NCBI RefSeq assembly: GCF_017794765.1
Contig: NZ_CP051236.1
Span: 3,626,692-3,690,691 of the forward strand
DNA from: Nitratireductor sp.
Lineage (GTDB): Bacteria; Pseudomonadota; Alphaproteobacteria; Rhizobiales; Rhizobiaceae
Reading direction: 5' to 3'
DNA: 64,000 nucleotides
A program made the translations under genes and the position numbers. Below the pieces are notes generated by a model, which was not told where the DNA came from, ran no database searches, and saw nothing but the letters and a program-made list of their open reading frames with translations. Below, one piece after another: positions 1-8,730 of this stretch. Position 1 is the first letter of the stretch. Every line of letters begins with the position of its first letter.

Positions 1-699
1 CCCCTGCTTGCCCTGCCGCTAATCTTCATCGTCTTCGGTTTGATGGGCTATGGACTCTACTTCCTGCTGGTGAAGCGTCTTGCGCGCTCCAACGATCCCG
101 AGCACGCTTCGCTTCTGGTCATGTTCGGCCTGTCGCTCGTGCTGGGCGCGCTCATGCTGCTTGCCTTCGAGGCGGATGCACGCTCGCTCAACTTCACGCT
201 CGACCCGCCCTTCCTGATGTTCGGCAACATCATCCTGCCGACCACCAAGCTGCTTGGCCTTGCAGTTGCCGTCGTGGTCACTGGTGCTCTGGCATTCTTC
301 CTCTACCGCACCTTGCCCGGCAAGGCGCTACGCGCCATCATCATGAACCGCGACGCGATCCAGATCGTCGGCGTGGACCTGAACCACCTTTCGGCCCTGA
401 CCTTCGGTCTCGGCCTCGGGCTGGCGGGCATCACCGGCATTCTCGTGTCGATGATCTTCCCCTCCTTCTCACCCTTCATCGGCCAGGACTACACCCTGAT
501 CGGCTTCATCGTGATCGTGCTGGGCGGTCTCGGACATCCGATCGGCGCCGTCGCCGGCGGCATCCTGTTCGGGCTGGCCGAACAGACCGCCATGGTGTTC
601 TTCAGCGGAACCGTGGCAATGCTCCTCGGCTTCGTTCTCCTGATCGCCGTCATTCTCATTCGCCCCGCCGGTCTCTTCGGCGTGCAGAACTCACGGTGA
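1..699 (+). CDS. livH: Branched-chain amino acid-type ABC transporter permease (LivH family), 5' truncated
   Basis: Inner-membrane permease of a hydrophobic-amino-acid/amide uptake ABC importer. The reading frame is open from base 1, so the gene starts outside the window; 232 codons remain of a family length near 290-300. Several strongly hydrophobic membrane segments are visible. The LivH-type ATPase-contact loop (GKALRAIIMNRDAIQIVGVD) precedes a helix pair, and the glycine-rich VLGGLGHPIGAVAGG motif near the C-terminus is typical. livG follows 4 bp after the stop, so the genes are co-transcribed. LivM is not visible and presumably lies elsewhere or upstream. Substrate cannot be read from the permease; the amidase and D-aminoacylase downstream suggest amides or acylated amino acids. 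Confidence 0.9.
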   Translation, partial: PLLALPLIFIVFGLMGYGLYFLLVKRLARSNDPEHASLLVMFGLSLVLGALMLLAFEADARSLNFTLDPPFLMFGNIILPTTKLLGLAVAVVVTGALAFFLYRTLPGKALRAIIMNRDAIQIVGVDLNHLSALTFGLGLGLAGITGILVSMIFPSFSPFIGQDYTLIGFIVIVLGGLGHPIGAVAGGILFGLAEQTAMVFFSGTVAMLLGFVLLIAVILIRPAGLFGVQNSR

Positions 700-703
700 C
701 GCC

Positions 704-1411
704 ATGCTGAAAGTCGAAAACCTCGTCAAGAAGTTCGGTGGCGTCACAGCGCTGGACGGTATCAGCCTGACCCTCCCCGACCGCTCAATTCTTGGCGTTC
801 TGGGCATGAACGGCTCCGGCAAGACAACGATGCTCAACTGCATCAACGGTCTTTACGACGCCACATCCGGGAAGATCACGCTAGACGGTGTGAGCCTCAT
901 CGGCAAAGCCCCGCATGCGGTCTTTTCCGAGGGCGTGGGCCGCACCTTCCAGGTACCACGCATCTTCCCGCAGATGTCGCTGCTGGAGAATCTCACTGTA
1001 GCACTCCTCAACAAGGGGCTGAGCAACGCCGAGATCGCAAAGATCAGCGCCTACTGGCTCAAGAAGGTGGAGCTCTACCGCCTGCGCCACAACTATGCGG
1101 AAGAGCTTTCCGGTGGGCAGCAGAAGCTTCTGGAACTCGCGCGCATCATGGTGGCCAATCCGAAACTCGTGCTGCTCGACGAACCCTTCGCCGGCGTCAA
1201 TCCGAGCCTCGCGCTGCTGCTCATCAACATCATTCGCGAAATGCCGCAGGAGGTGGGCTGCTCGGTGCTGCTCGTCAGCCACGATCTCACATCCGTCTAC
1301 GAACTGTCTGACAACATTCTGGTCATGCACGAAGGCCATGTCCTCGCCGAGGGCGATGCCGAAGCGATCCAGAAGAACCCGGACGTCATCGAAGCCTATC
1401 TGGGAGCCTGA
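704..1411 (+). CDS. livG: ABC transporter ATP-binding protein, LivG type
   Basis: Cytoplasmic ATPase of the importer begun by the upstream permease. It has 235 residues, the usual size. Walker A GMNGSGKT lies at residues 34-41, the signature LSGGQ at 135-139 and Walker B LVLLDEP ending near 161, with a switch histidine in LLVSHD. The ATG follows the permease stop by 4 bp, and livF starts 2 bp after this gene, giving a translationally coupled set. LivG rather than LivF is chosen from gene order and from the region 'GRTFQVPRIFPQMSLLEN', typical of LivG. Confidence 0.93.
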   Translation: MLKVENLVKKFGGVTALDGISLTLPDRSILGVLGMNGSGKTTMLNCINGLYDATSGKITLDGVSLIGKAPHAVFSEGVGRTFQVPRIFPQMSLLENLTVALLNKGLSNAEIAKISAYWLKKVELYRLRHNYAEELSGGQQKLLELARIMVANPKLVLLDEPFAGVNPSLALLLINIIREMPQEVGCSVLLVSHDLTSVYELSDNILVMHEGHVLAEGDAEAIQKNPDVIEAYLGA

Positions 1412-1413
1412 CC

Positions 1414-2157
1414 ATGCATGGCGTTGAACTGAGCATGGAGAGCATCTCCGTCGCCTATAACGGAGACATCACGGTTCTCAAGGACGTGGCGCTGCGGGCC
1501 AAACCTGGCGAGGTCACCGGCATTATCGGGCCGAACGGGGCCGGCAAGTCGACCGTGCTGAAGACGATTTTCGGTCTTCTGTCCACCAAATCCGGCACGA
1601 TCAGCATGGGCGGCCGCGACATCACCAGTCTCAAGGCGTTCCAGCGCGCGCTTGAGGGCGTATCGTTCGTGCCGCAAAACCGCAGCGCCTTTGCCGGTCT
1701 GTCGGTCTACGACAACCTGCTTCTCGGCTGCTGGCCCTTCCGCAAGGACAAGGCCCGCATCGACCGCGCCATCGATGGCATTTTCGAGCGGTTCCCGGTC
1801 CTGAAGGAAAAGCGCTCAAGCCTGGCCGGCTCCATGAGCGGCGGCCAGCAGCGCTTTCTGGAAATCGCGCGTGCGCTGGTCACCGATCCCAAGGTTATCC
1901 TGCTCGATGAGCCCACCGCAATGATCGCGCCGAAGATCTCGAAGGACATCTACGCGCTAACCCGCGATCTCGCAGACCAGGGGGCAACCATCATTCTGGT
2001 GGATCAGAACGTGCGGCAATGCGCAACCATTTCGGACAAGCTCTACATCCTGGAGCTTGGCCGCAACAAGGCGGAGGGGACCAGGGAGGATTTCGCCACC
2101 GACGGACAGCTCAAGGAGATGGTCGCCGAGTGGATGAACTACAAGATCGACGTGTGA
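1414..2157 (+). CDS. livF: ABC transporter ATP-binding protein, LivF type
   Basis: Second ATPase of the branched-chain-type importer, 247 residues. Walker A GPNGAGKST is at residues 39-47, the signature MSGGQ at 141-145 and Walker B VILLDEPT near 161-168. The D-loop/switch region reads LVDQNVRQ, where LivF proteins usually have an EQN-type sequence and other ABC ATPases a histidine; this is normal for the family. It starts at ATG 2 bp after livG. The two different ATPases would form the heterodimer typical of HAAT importers. Confidence 0.92.
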   Translation: MHGVELSMESISVAYNGDITVLKDVALRAKPGEVTGIIGPNGAGKSTVLKTIFGLLSTKSGTISMGGRDITSLKAFQRALEGVSFVPQNRSAFAGLSVYDNLLLGCWPFRKDKARIDRAIDGIFERFPVLKEKRSSLAGSMSGGQQRFLEIARALVTDPKVILLDEPTAMIAPKISKDIYALTRDLADQGATIILVDQNVRQCATISDKLYILELGRNKAEGTREDFATDGQLKEMVAEWMNYKIDV

Positions 2158-2195
2158 GGCGTCGTCTTTCCAATAGCAACAAAAGGGGAATGCCC

Positions 2196-3422
2196 ATGTG
2201 GACCATGACCAAACGTACCTTCATGGCAGGCACATTGCTTGCCAGCCTTGCGCTGCCGGTGGCCGGCCAGGCGCAGGAAAAGATCAAGATCGGCATGACG
2301 GTTTCGTCGTCCGGAAACTTCGCGCTCGCCTCGCAGTCTGGTGTGCGCGGCGTGGAAATCTGGGTCGATGAAGTCAACGCCAATGGCGGCCTGGAAGTGA
2401 ATGGCGAGAAGCGCCTCATCGAACTCGTCAAGCGCGACGATCGCTCCGACAAGCAGATGGTGGCCCGCGTCTATGAAGACCTGATTGCGAATGAGGATGT
2501 CGATCTTCTGATGGCGCCATTCGGCTCCACCCTGACGGCAGCCGCCGCCACCGTGACCGAGCGTCTCGACAAGTTCATGGTCATCTGGTCCGCCGCCTCC
2601 GATGCACTGTACAACCAGGGCTTCAAGAACATCGTCTCGGCAACCCAGATGCCGGTCTCGCGCATGCCATCGGCCGGCCTTGAGGCCGCCGCAGCGCTGG
2701 GCGGCAAGAAGGTTGCCATTGTGAATGTGGATGAGCCCTTCCCCGCCGGCCTTGCCGACGGTGCCGAAGCCATCGCCGAGAAGCTCGGCATGGAAGTGGT
2801 CCTGAAGGAAGACTATCCGAAGGGCACGAAGGATTTCAGCCTGCTTTTGCAGAAGGCACGTGCCGCTGGAGCAGACGTGTTCTTCCCGACCAGCTACGAA
2901 GGCGACCTCATCTCGATGGTGCGACAGATGCGCCAGATGAACGTAAACTTCCCGTTCTCGTTCATGGTCTATGCCTCGACGCCGCAGTTCATCGAGATCG
3001 GCGACGATGCGCAGTACATCTACAGCCACACCAACTTCCACCCCACCATCAACTGGGAAGTGGATGCAGGGCTTGATCGTGAGGGTTTCCTCGCCGCATA
3101 CGAAAAGCTCTTTCCGGACGTCTCCTATGAGCCCGACTTCCAGACCGTTCTCGCCTATGGTGCCGGCGTCATCGCTGGAGAGATCATCGAGAACGCGGAA
3201 AGCCTGGACGCTGCCGACCTCAAGAAGGCGGCCATGGAACTCAGCGACAATCTGACGGTTCTCGCCGGCCCCTATGCGATCGACGAAACCGGCAAGCAGC
3301 TGAAAATGCCTTTCCCGGTGGTGCAATTGCAGCCGGGCAAGGGGCTCGTGACCGTGTGGCCAAAAGAAGTCGCCGTTGCAGAGCCCATCTACCCTATCCC
3401 TGGTTGGGATCAACGCGACTAG
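2196..3422 (+). CDS. Periplasmic leucine-binding-type substrate-binding protein of the ABC importer
   Basis: Binding protein (Peripla_BP_6/LivK superfamily) of about 408 residues, exported by a Sec signal peptide: Lys-Arg near the N-terminus, a hydrophobic stretch and a cleavage site around AGQAQEK. The mature start KIKIGMTVSSSGNFALAS is typical of the amide/urea/branched-chain clade. ATG 2196 is preferred over in-frame ATGs at 2190 and 2205 because AGGGG ends about 7 bp before it. The gene lies last among the transporter genes, 38 bp after livF. Ligand is unknown; a purely amino-acid ligand versus an amide or acyl-amino acid cannot be separated from sequence alone. Confidence 0.9.
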   Translation: MWTMTKRTFMAGTLLASLALPVAGQAQEKIKIGMTVSSSGNFALASQSGVRGVEIWVDEVNANGGLEVNGEKRLIELVKRDDRSDKQMVARVYEDLIANEDVDLLMAPFGSTLTAAAATVTERLDKFMVIWSAASDALYNQGFKNIVSATQMPVSRMPSAGLEAAAALGGKKVAIVNVDEPFPAGLADGAEAIAEKLGMEVVLKEDYPKGTKDFSLLLQKARAAGADVFFPTSYEGDLISMVRQMRQMNVNFPFSFMVYASTPQFIEIGDDAQYIYSHTNFHPTINWEVDAGLDREGFLAAYEKLFPDVSYEPDFQTVLAYGAGVIAGEIIENAESLDAADLKKAAMELSDNLTVLAGPYAIDETGKQLKMPFPVVQLQPGKGLVTVWPKEVAVAEPIYPIPGWDQRD

Positions 3423-3472
3423 ATCGCCGAGCGTCCATTCGAACTCACAAAAGACGATCTGACTAAACGATG

Positions 3473-3521
3473 GAGCATCGGAATGTCTGAAAACCGGATT
3501 CTACTTTTCGGTCCGATGCTC
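3473..3521. repeat. RIME-like palindromic repeat element
   Basis: A 49-bp imperfect palindrome with perfect 9-bp outer arms (GAGCATCGG at 3473-3481, CCGATGCTC at 3513-3521) and inner GAAAACCGG / ACTTTTCGG cores. The inner pairing resembles the short dispersed palindromes known from rhizobial genomes (RIME family). It sits in the 169-bp gap between the binding-protein gene and the amidase gene and could also act as an attenuator or mRNA end. Confidence 0.65.
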
Positions 3522-3591
3522 TAGCTACCTGGCGCCCGGCTTCCGAAACGTCTCCCTCGGGGTCGGGCGCATTTTCCAAGAAAAGAACACC

Positions 3592-4992
3592 ATGGATCCG
3601 TCATTCGCGTCCCTTGCGGACCTCTCGAAAGCGTTGAGCGAAGGCTCGCTCACCTCCACCGCGATCACCCGGCATTTCCTGGAGCGCATAGCCCGGCATG
3701 ACAGGGCCCTCGGCGCCTTTGTGCATGTGGACGCCGAGAAAGCGTTGGCAATGGCGGAAGGGCTCGACAGGCTGCGCGCGTCCGGCGTGGTCTACGGCCC
3801 TCTCCACGGCCTGCCCATCGCCGTGAAAGACCTGGTCGACTGGCAGGATGAAACGTGCACGGTGGGCAGCAAGGCCTGGAAAGACCGACGCTCCACCGGC
3901 GATGCGATTGTCATGCGCAGGCTGCTCGCCGCCGGCATGATCCCAATCGGGCGCACGGCCATGGTGGAGTTCGCCTTCGGCGGCTGGGGCACCAATCCGC
4001 TCTGCGGAACGCCACGCAACCCATGGGACATGAAGACACACCGCATTCCCGGCGGCTCCTCCAGCGGTTCCGGGGTGGCGGTGGCTGCCGGCCTCGCGCC
4101 GGCGGCACTTGGCAGCGACACGGGAGGATCCGTGCGCATCCCCGCCGCTCTCAATGGCCTTGTCGGCCTGAAACCGACCTTTGGCCGCATCAGTCTGAAG
4201 GGCTGTTTTCCGCTCTCGGCCACACTTGATTCCATCGGACCGATGACACACACCGTCGACGATGCCGCTCTTCTGTTCGAAGCGCTTTCCGGGGCCGAGC
4301 CCGAGGATCCCGCGACACGGCTGGCACCGGCGCTGACGTCTGGCGCATGGCAGGCACTGCGCGCTGAGGGCATGCAGGTTGCCGTCATGCGCGAGGAAGA
4401 TTTTCCGCTCCCGCTCGATGCCGAAAGCCAGGCCGCATACGACCGCGCGAAGGAAGCGCTCGCCAGCCTCGGCGTCAAGCTCGTCCCCACCGATCTGCCC
4501 TTTTCCTTCAACGACATGACCGAACGTAACGGGCGCATCATCGCGGCGGAATCCTACGCGGTTCACCGTGAGTACATCCATGACGAAAACGTTCCCATCG
4601 GGCCGCATGTCCGCCAGCGTGTGCTTGCCGGTGCCAACATCAGCGCCAATGATTACATCGAGACCCTCGCGGATCATCGGCGCATGAAAGCGGTCTATGC
4701 CGAATTCATGAAGCCCTTCGACGCTCTGCTCACGCCGTCGCTCCCCTTCCCCGCGATCCCGGTAGCGGAGGTGGACGAGGCCGCGGTGCCGCTTGCGGCC
4801 TATGGCCGGCCGGCGAACTACGTGGGTGCTTGCGGGCTCGCTCTTCCCGCAGGTTTTACAGCAAATGGTCTGCCCCTTTCCGTGCAGCTCATGGGACGCG
4901 CCTTCGGTGAGGAGCAGTTGCTCGCTATGGGGGCGGCTCTCGAGAAAAGCATCTCAATTACGAACCGGCGGCCCGACCTTTCTGCTGCCTGA
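3592..4992 (+). CDS. Amidase, amidase-signature (AS) family
   Basis: Cytosolic hydrolase of C-N amide bonds, 466 residues, normal for the family. The Ser-cisSer-Lys triad is complete: Lys79 in PIAVKD, cis-Ser156 in GGSSSGSG and nucleophile Ser180 in DTGGSVR, with the 24-residue spacing expected between the two serines. The subfamily mixes amidases, glutamyl-tRNA amidotransferase A-like proteins and aspartyl-tRNA amidotransferase subunits; no GatB or GatC genes are adjacent, so a stand-alone catabolic amidase is most likely. It lies between the importer and the D-aminoacylase (27 bp upstream of it), so it probably hydrolyses an imported amide. Confidence 0.88.
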   Translation: MDPSFASLADLSKALSEGSLTSTAITRHFLERIARHDRALGAFVHVDAEKALAMAEGLDRLRASGVVYGPLHGLPIAVKDLVDWQDETCTVGSKAWKDRRSTGDAIVMRRLLAAGMIPIGRTAMVEFAFGGWGTNPLCGTPRNPWDMKTHRIPGGSSSGSGVAVAAGLAPAALGSDTGGSVRIPAALNGLVGLKPTFGRISLKGCFPLSATLDSIGPMTHTVDDAALLFEALSGAEPEDPATRLAPALTSGAWQALRAEGMQVAVMREEDFPLPLDAESQAAYDRAKEALASLGVKLVPTDLPFSFNDMTERNGRIIAAESYAVHREYIHDENVPIGPHVRQRVLAGANISANDYIETLADHRRMKAVYAEFMKPFDALLTPSLPFPAIPVAEVDEAAVPLAAYGRPANYVGACGLALPAGFTANGLPLSVQLMGRAFGEEQLLAMGAALEKSISITNRRPDLSAA

Positions 4993-5019
4993 GCAACGAC
5001 AATCGGCAAGGAGTTTCCG

Positions 5020-6468
5020 ATGACGCAATCCAGATGCGACACGCTTTTGAAAAACGCCTTGCTGTACGATGGCCTGGGGGGGCAACCGACCCGCGGCGGT
5101 GTGGCGCTCTGCAATGGCCGCATCGCCGCGGTCGGTGACGTTTCCGGCTGGAGCTCCGCCGAAACCATCGACCTCGACGGTCTCAGCCTTGCACCCGGTT
5201 TCATCGACGTTCACACGCATGACGATCTCGCCGTTCTGAACGATAGCGCGATGGAACCCAAGATCACGCAAGGCGTGACGAGTGTGATTGTCGGCAATTG
5301 CGGCATCAGCCTTGCGCCTTACGAAAAGCCTGCCGAGCTGGTGCCACCGCTCGGACTTCTCGGCACAGCGGAAGACTATCGCTTCGGCTCGTTCGCCGCC
5401 TATCGCAGCGCTGTCGACACCGCCAATGTCGCGGTCAATGTGGCCGCGCTTGCAGGCCATGGCACCCTGCGGGCCATGACGCTCAAAGACCCCAGCGAGC
5501 CCGCCTCAGAAGGCCAGATCGCAATCATGCGGGTGTTGCTCGAAGAGGCGCTGGAAGCAGGCGTTCTGGGGCTCAGCACAGGCCTCGCCTATCCTGTCGC
5601 ACGGCATGCGCCAACCGAGGAAGTGGTAGCGCTCTCTCGAACCCTGGCAGCCTTCCCCGGTGCGCTCTACGTCACGCATATGCGCGATGAGCGCGACGGG
5701 GTCGAGGAGGCCGTCGGAGAAACCATTGCGATTGGTCGCCGTGCCGGCGTTCCGGTCGTCATCTCTCACCACAAGTGCATCGGCCGCCAGAATTATGGAC
5801 GCTCCCTGAAAACACTGGCGATGATCGACAAGGCGCTCCTTCATCAGGACATTGCGATGGACGTCTATCCTTATGAAGCAAGCTCCACCGTGCTTCTGCC
5901 GGAGCTGACCCGTCATGCCGAGCGCATTCTGGTCATCGATTCCGCCCCCCATCCCGAATGCAACGGGATGGAGCTCTCCAAAGTCGCGGAGAACATGGGC
6001 TGCGATCAGGAAGAGGCGGCCCGCAGACTCGCGCCCGCGCGCGGCATCTATTTCCAGATGTCACCTGAAGACATCAACCGCATCATGCAGCATCCACGCA
6101 CCATGATCGGCTCTGACGGCATTCCCGGCCCGCAGGCCCATCCGCGCCTCTGGGGCACCTTCCCGCGCGTGCTTGGCCGATACGTGCGCGAGGATGGCGT
6201 TTTGCCGCTGGAAGAAGCGATCCGCAAGATGACGTCGCTGCCCGCCCAGATTTTCGGCTTTGCCCGTCGCGGTAGGTTGCAGGAAGGTTTTCACGCCGAT
6301 CTTGTCGCTTTCGATGCCGATACCGTCCTCGATCTGGCAGACTACGACACGCCTGACCGCCCTTCGGCCGGTATAGAGCATGTGTTTGTGAACGGAGTGG
6401 CGGTGCTTGCCAATGGCGCGGTGACCGGCGCTCGCGGTGGCCGCTTCGTTGCGCGCGGTGAAACCTGA
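5020..6468 (+). CDS. D-aminoacylase / N-acyl-D-amino-acid deacylase family amidohydrolase
   Basis: Zinc-dependent amidohydrolase (482 residues, family length 480-490) expected to cleave N-acyl-D-amino acids to the free D-amino acid and carboxylate. Metal ligands are visible: His65 and His67 in FIDVHTHDD and Cys94 in VGNCG, the Cys being the ligand characteristic of D-aminoacylases, followed by VTHMRDE and ISHHK histidines and the late Asp in MIGSDGIPG. A good ribosome-binding site (AAGGAG) precedes the ATG. It follows the amidase by 27 bp. Related dihydroorotase/hydantoinase-like activity is possible, but the Cys ligand and length favour the deacylase. Confidence 0.85.
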   Translation: MTQSRCDTLLKNALLYDGLGGQPTRGGVALCNGRIAAVGDVSGWSSAETIDLDGLSLAPGFIDVHTHDDLAVLNDSAMEPKITQGVTSVIVGNCGISLAPYEKPAELVPPLGLLGTAEDYRFGSFAAYRSAVDTANVAVNVAALAGHGTLRAMTLKDPSEPASEGQIAIMRVLLEEALEAGVLGLSTGLAYPVARHAPTEEVVALSRTLAAFPGALYVTHMRDERDGVEEAVGETIAIGRRAGVPVVISHHKCIGRQNYGRSLKTLAMIDKALLHQDIAMDVYPYEASSTVLLPELTRHAERILVIDSAPHPECNGMELSKVAENMGCDQEEAARRLAPARGIYFQMSPEDINRIMQHPRTMIGSDGIPGPQAHPRLWGTFPRVLGRYVREDGVLPLEEAIRKMTSLPAQIFGFARRGRLQEGFHADLVAFDADTVLDLADYDTPDRPSAGIEHVFVNGVAVLANGAVTGARGGRFVARGET

Positions 6469-6492
6469 GCTGCCTTGACTGTCAGGTTTCAC
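6458..6492. terminator. Bidirectional stem-loop shared by two convergent genes
   Basis: Perfect 11-bp inverted repeat GTGAAACCTGA (6458-6468) / TCAGGTTTCAC (6482-6492) with a 13-bp loop. Each arm is the 3' end of one gene, including its stop codon, so the D-aminoacylase and LysR genes both end inside the stem. No clear T-run follows on either side, so termination efficiency is uncertain. Confidence 0.6.
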
Positions 6493-7375
6493 GGTGAAGT
6501 TCCTGACAGGCCAGTTTCAGGATCTTGATGAACATTTCCTCGGCATTGGAAACGGCGCGATTTTCCGAGGTCAGCGCAGTGATCGTGAATTTCAGATCCG
6601 GCGTGAGCGGCCGCAGGCGCACGCCTCTCGTAAAGCGGGCGGAGAATTCGTCCACGATGGCACAGCCAACGCCCTCGCTCACACAAGCGGCTGCGACGGA
6701 ATAAGTGTGCACGGATATACGTGGTTCATAGGGAACGCCTTCCGCATCGAATGCGGATTTCAAAAAGGTGCCCACAGGCGATTCCTTCTCGAGCCCCACA
6801 AAACTCTGCATGTCGATTTCCCCTAGGGAAACAGGCGCTGCGGTTGCCGGAACCGCAGGATCGTCAGTCTCGAGATAGGTGAGACGCATCGTTCCCACCG
6901 GTATGGAATTGATGCCCGGTGTCTCCATGATGTTGAAGGCCACAGCAAGGTCGAGGTCGAGCGCTCGGAGACGTCTGACCAGAACGTCATAATGGTGTGT
7001 GAAAAGCTCGACCTTAAACCCCTCCCAATGCTTGGGCAGATGCGAAACGACCCTTGGGGCAAGGCCCACGCCGAGACTGGGAAGAAACCCCACGCGCAGT
7101 ACATCGTCGGGATTGCGTCCAAGATTGCGCGCGAGCGTGCGAAACCGTTCCAGCGCACCATGCACATCCACGGCCTCGGAAAACAGCAGTTCAGCCTCCC
7201 GGGTCGGCACGAGGCGCTGCTTTACCCGGTCGAACAATTTAAAGCCGAGAAGAGACTCCGCGTGTTTTAATGTACGGCTCAATGCCGGCTGCGAAACGTT
7301 GAGGCGCTCTGCTGCCGCGTTGATGGATCCGGCCAGACGGATGGCGTGAAAAACCTCTATATGTCGAAGATTCAT
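6482..7375 (-). CDS. LysR-family transcriptional regulator
   Basis: DNA-binding regulator, 297 residues from the ATG at 7375; longer upstream starts were rejected because MNLRHIEVF is the canonical LysR beginning. The winged helix-turn-helix (about residues 2-60) contains the typical helix RLNVSQPALSRTLKHAE. The C-terminal inducer-binding domain begins near LRVGFLPSLG. It is convergent with the D-aminoacylase and divergent from the GNAT-led cassette, from which 191 bp separate it, so the divergent cassette is its most likely target by the usual LysR arrangement. Confidence 0.9.
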   Translation of the reverse strand: MNLRHIEVFHAIRLAGSINAAAERLNVSQPALSRTLKHAESLLGFKLFDRVKQRLVPTREAELLFSEAVDVHGALERFRTLARNLGRNPDDVLRVGFLPSLGVGLAPRVVSHLPKHWEGFKVELFTHHYDVLVRRLRALDLDLAVAFNIMETPGINSIPVGTMRLTYLETDDPAVPATAAPVSLGEIDMQSFVGLEKESPVGTFLKSAFDAEGVPYEPRISVHTYSVAAACVSEGVGCAIVDEFSARFTRGVRLRPLTPDLKFTITALTSENRAVSNAEEMFIKILKLACQELHRET

Positions 7376-7566
7376 TAAGCCCGGCGATGTTGTTTCGTGT
7401 TCCCGTTCGCAGTCTTCTGGCTGCCTTGCCTGGAATGATACACGCTCGATGGACCGCGTTGCACAAAAACTTTTCGACGCAAAAGACTTCGTAAACAACT
7501 TTAGGTCACAGACTGTACGCCAATCGCATTCTGTTCAACCGAGGCGCGAATTGTCGTGTTTTTTGC
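7376..7566. promoter_or_regulatory. Divergent promoter region between LysR gene and GNAT-led cassette
   Basis: This 191-bp non-coding gap must hold the promoters of both the LysR gene and the downstream five-gene cassette. No single convincing T-N11-A dyad stands out by eye, so no operator is claimed. Confidence 0.5.
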
Positions 7567-8676
7567 GTGAGTGAGATTCGCCCATTGGAACAGGACGACA
7601 TCTCTGCAGTAGCGGAGATGTTTCAGCGCATATTGCGCAAACGGCGCAGCCCCGCCCCGCATGGCATGCGGGACTATCTTCGAAAGCTGTTCCTCGATCC
7701 CCCGCGCCGGGATAACGACATCCGTTCGCTAGTCCATTTGCGCGAGGATGGTCAGGTCAACGGCTTCATGGGCGTTCTGCCCATGCGCTTCACCTATCGG
7801 GGGGAAACACTCCGAAGCGCCATCGGGGGCAGTTTCATGGTCGATGGACACGAAGGCGACCCCTATGCCGGTGCGCGTCTCCTCAGAGCCTTTCAATCGG
7901 GCCCACAGGATCTTTCTCTCACCGAAACCGCCAACGACGTGTCGACCGCCATGTGGCGCAAGTTGCGCGGAACGAACCTGACCGGGTATAGCCTCGAATG
8001 GCTACGCATCCTCCGTCCGGCCGGCTTCATGGCCGCTATTGCGGCAGACGCGTTTGCTCCAGCCGCGCTTGCAAGACCATTGGCCAGGCCGCTTGATGCC
8101 CTGTTGCGCCGGAGAGGCGCGCCGCCGCAATGGACGCATGTGGCCGATGGAGAGTTTGCGCAGAGGGCTCTCATCAGCGAAGAAGCCGACACTGCCGAAA
8201 CAATGTCACTGATCCGGACATTCGCCTCCACCTTCGCACTGCGCCCTGAGTGGTCGGAAAGCGAGCTGGAACGAATGGTGATAGAAGCACAGCGGAAAGC
8301 CAATTATGGCACGATGGTGCGTCGCAAAGTGCTCGCCCGTGGAGGAAAACCCGTTGGCTTTTTTATCTACTACGGCAACAGGGGCGGCATCGGTCGCGTC
8401 ATCCAGATCCTTTCAGTGCCGGGGCACGAAGGCTCCGTCCTCGACACGATGCTGGACGACGCCACCCAGCGCGGTCTGGTCGCCCTGCGCGGCCGCGGCC
8501 AACCTGCCCTCGTAAACGCCATGCTCGGCCGGCGCTTCGCGTTTGTTCATGCTTCCTCCAGCATTGTTTACGCGAAGGACAAGGCGCTTCTGGAACCGTT
8601 TGTTGCAGGACAAGCATTTTTCAACGGCTTTGCAGGAGAATCCTGGTCCCGGCTCCTCGGAGACCGTTTCGACTAA
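7567..8676 (+). CDS. GNAT-superfamily acyltransferase, first gene of amidotransferase cassette
   Basis: A 369-residue protein with an N-terminal GNAT-like region (EIRPLEQDDISAVAEMFQRI, then GFMGVLPMRFTYRGETLR resembling the central beta-strands) and a weaker C-terminal half (about residues 230-330) that may be a second, degenerate acyltransferase fold. Start is GTG 7567, the only in-frame start before the conserved N-terminus. It leads a tightly spaced gene set (AsnB-type amidotransferase, carrier protein, AMP ligase, NAD-synthase-like). Proposed role: N-acylation of an amino group of the cassette product, possibly using carrier-bound acyl groups; this is inference. Substrate unknown. Confidence 0.65.
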   Translation: MSEIRPLEQDDISAVAEMFQRILRKRRSPAPHGMRDYLRKLFLDPPRRDNDIRSLVHLREDGQVNGFMGVLPMRFTYRGETLRSAIGGSFMVDGHEGDPYAGARLLRAFQSGPQDLSLTETANDVSTAMWRKLRGTNLTGYSLEWLRILRPAGFMAAIAADAFAPAALARPLARPLDALLRRRGAPPQWTHVADGEFAQRALISEEADTAETMSLIRTFASTFALRPEWSESELERMVIEAQRKANYGTMVRRKVLARGGKPVGFFIYYGNRGGIGRVIQILSVPGHEGSVLDTMLDDATQRGLVALRGRGQPALVNAMLGRRFAFVHASSSIVYAKDKALLEPFVAGQAFFNGFAGESWSRLLGDRFD

Positions 8677-8730
8677 AGCAGTTCGGAAAACAGAAAACCG
8701 GGCTGACGGGCCCTCAGGGGTAAAGAATCG

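Noticed and set aside
2139..3413. 424-codon minus-strand open frame across the binding-protein gene
   Set aside because: Mirror of the plus-strand binding-protein gene, which has a signal peptide and family motifs; the antisense frame has none.
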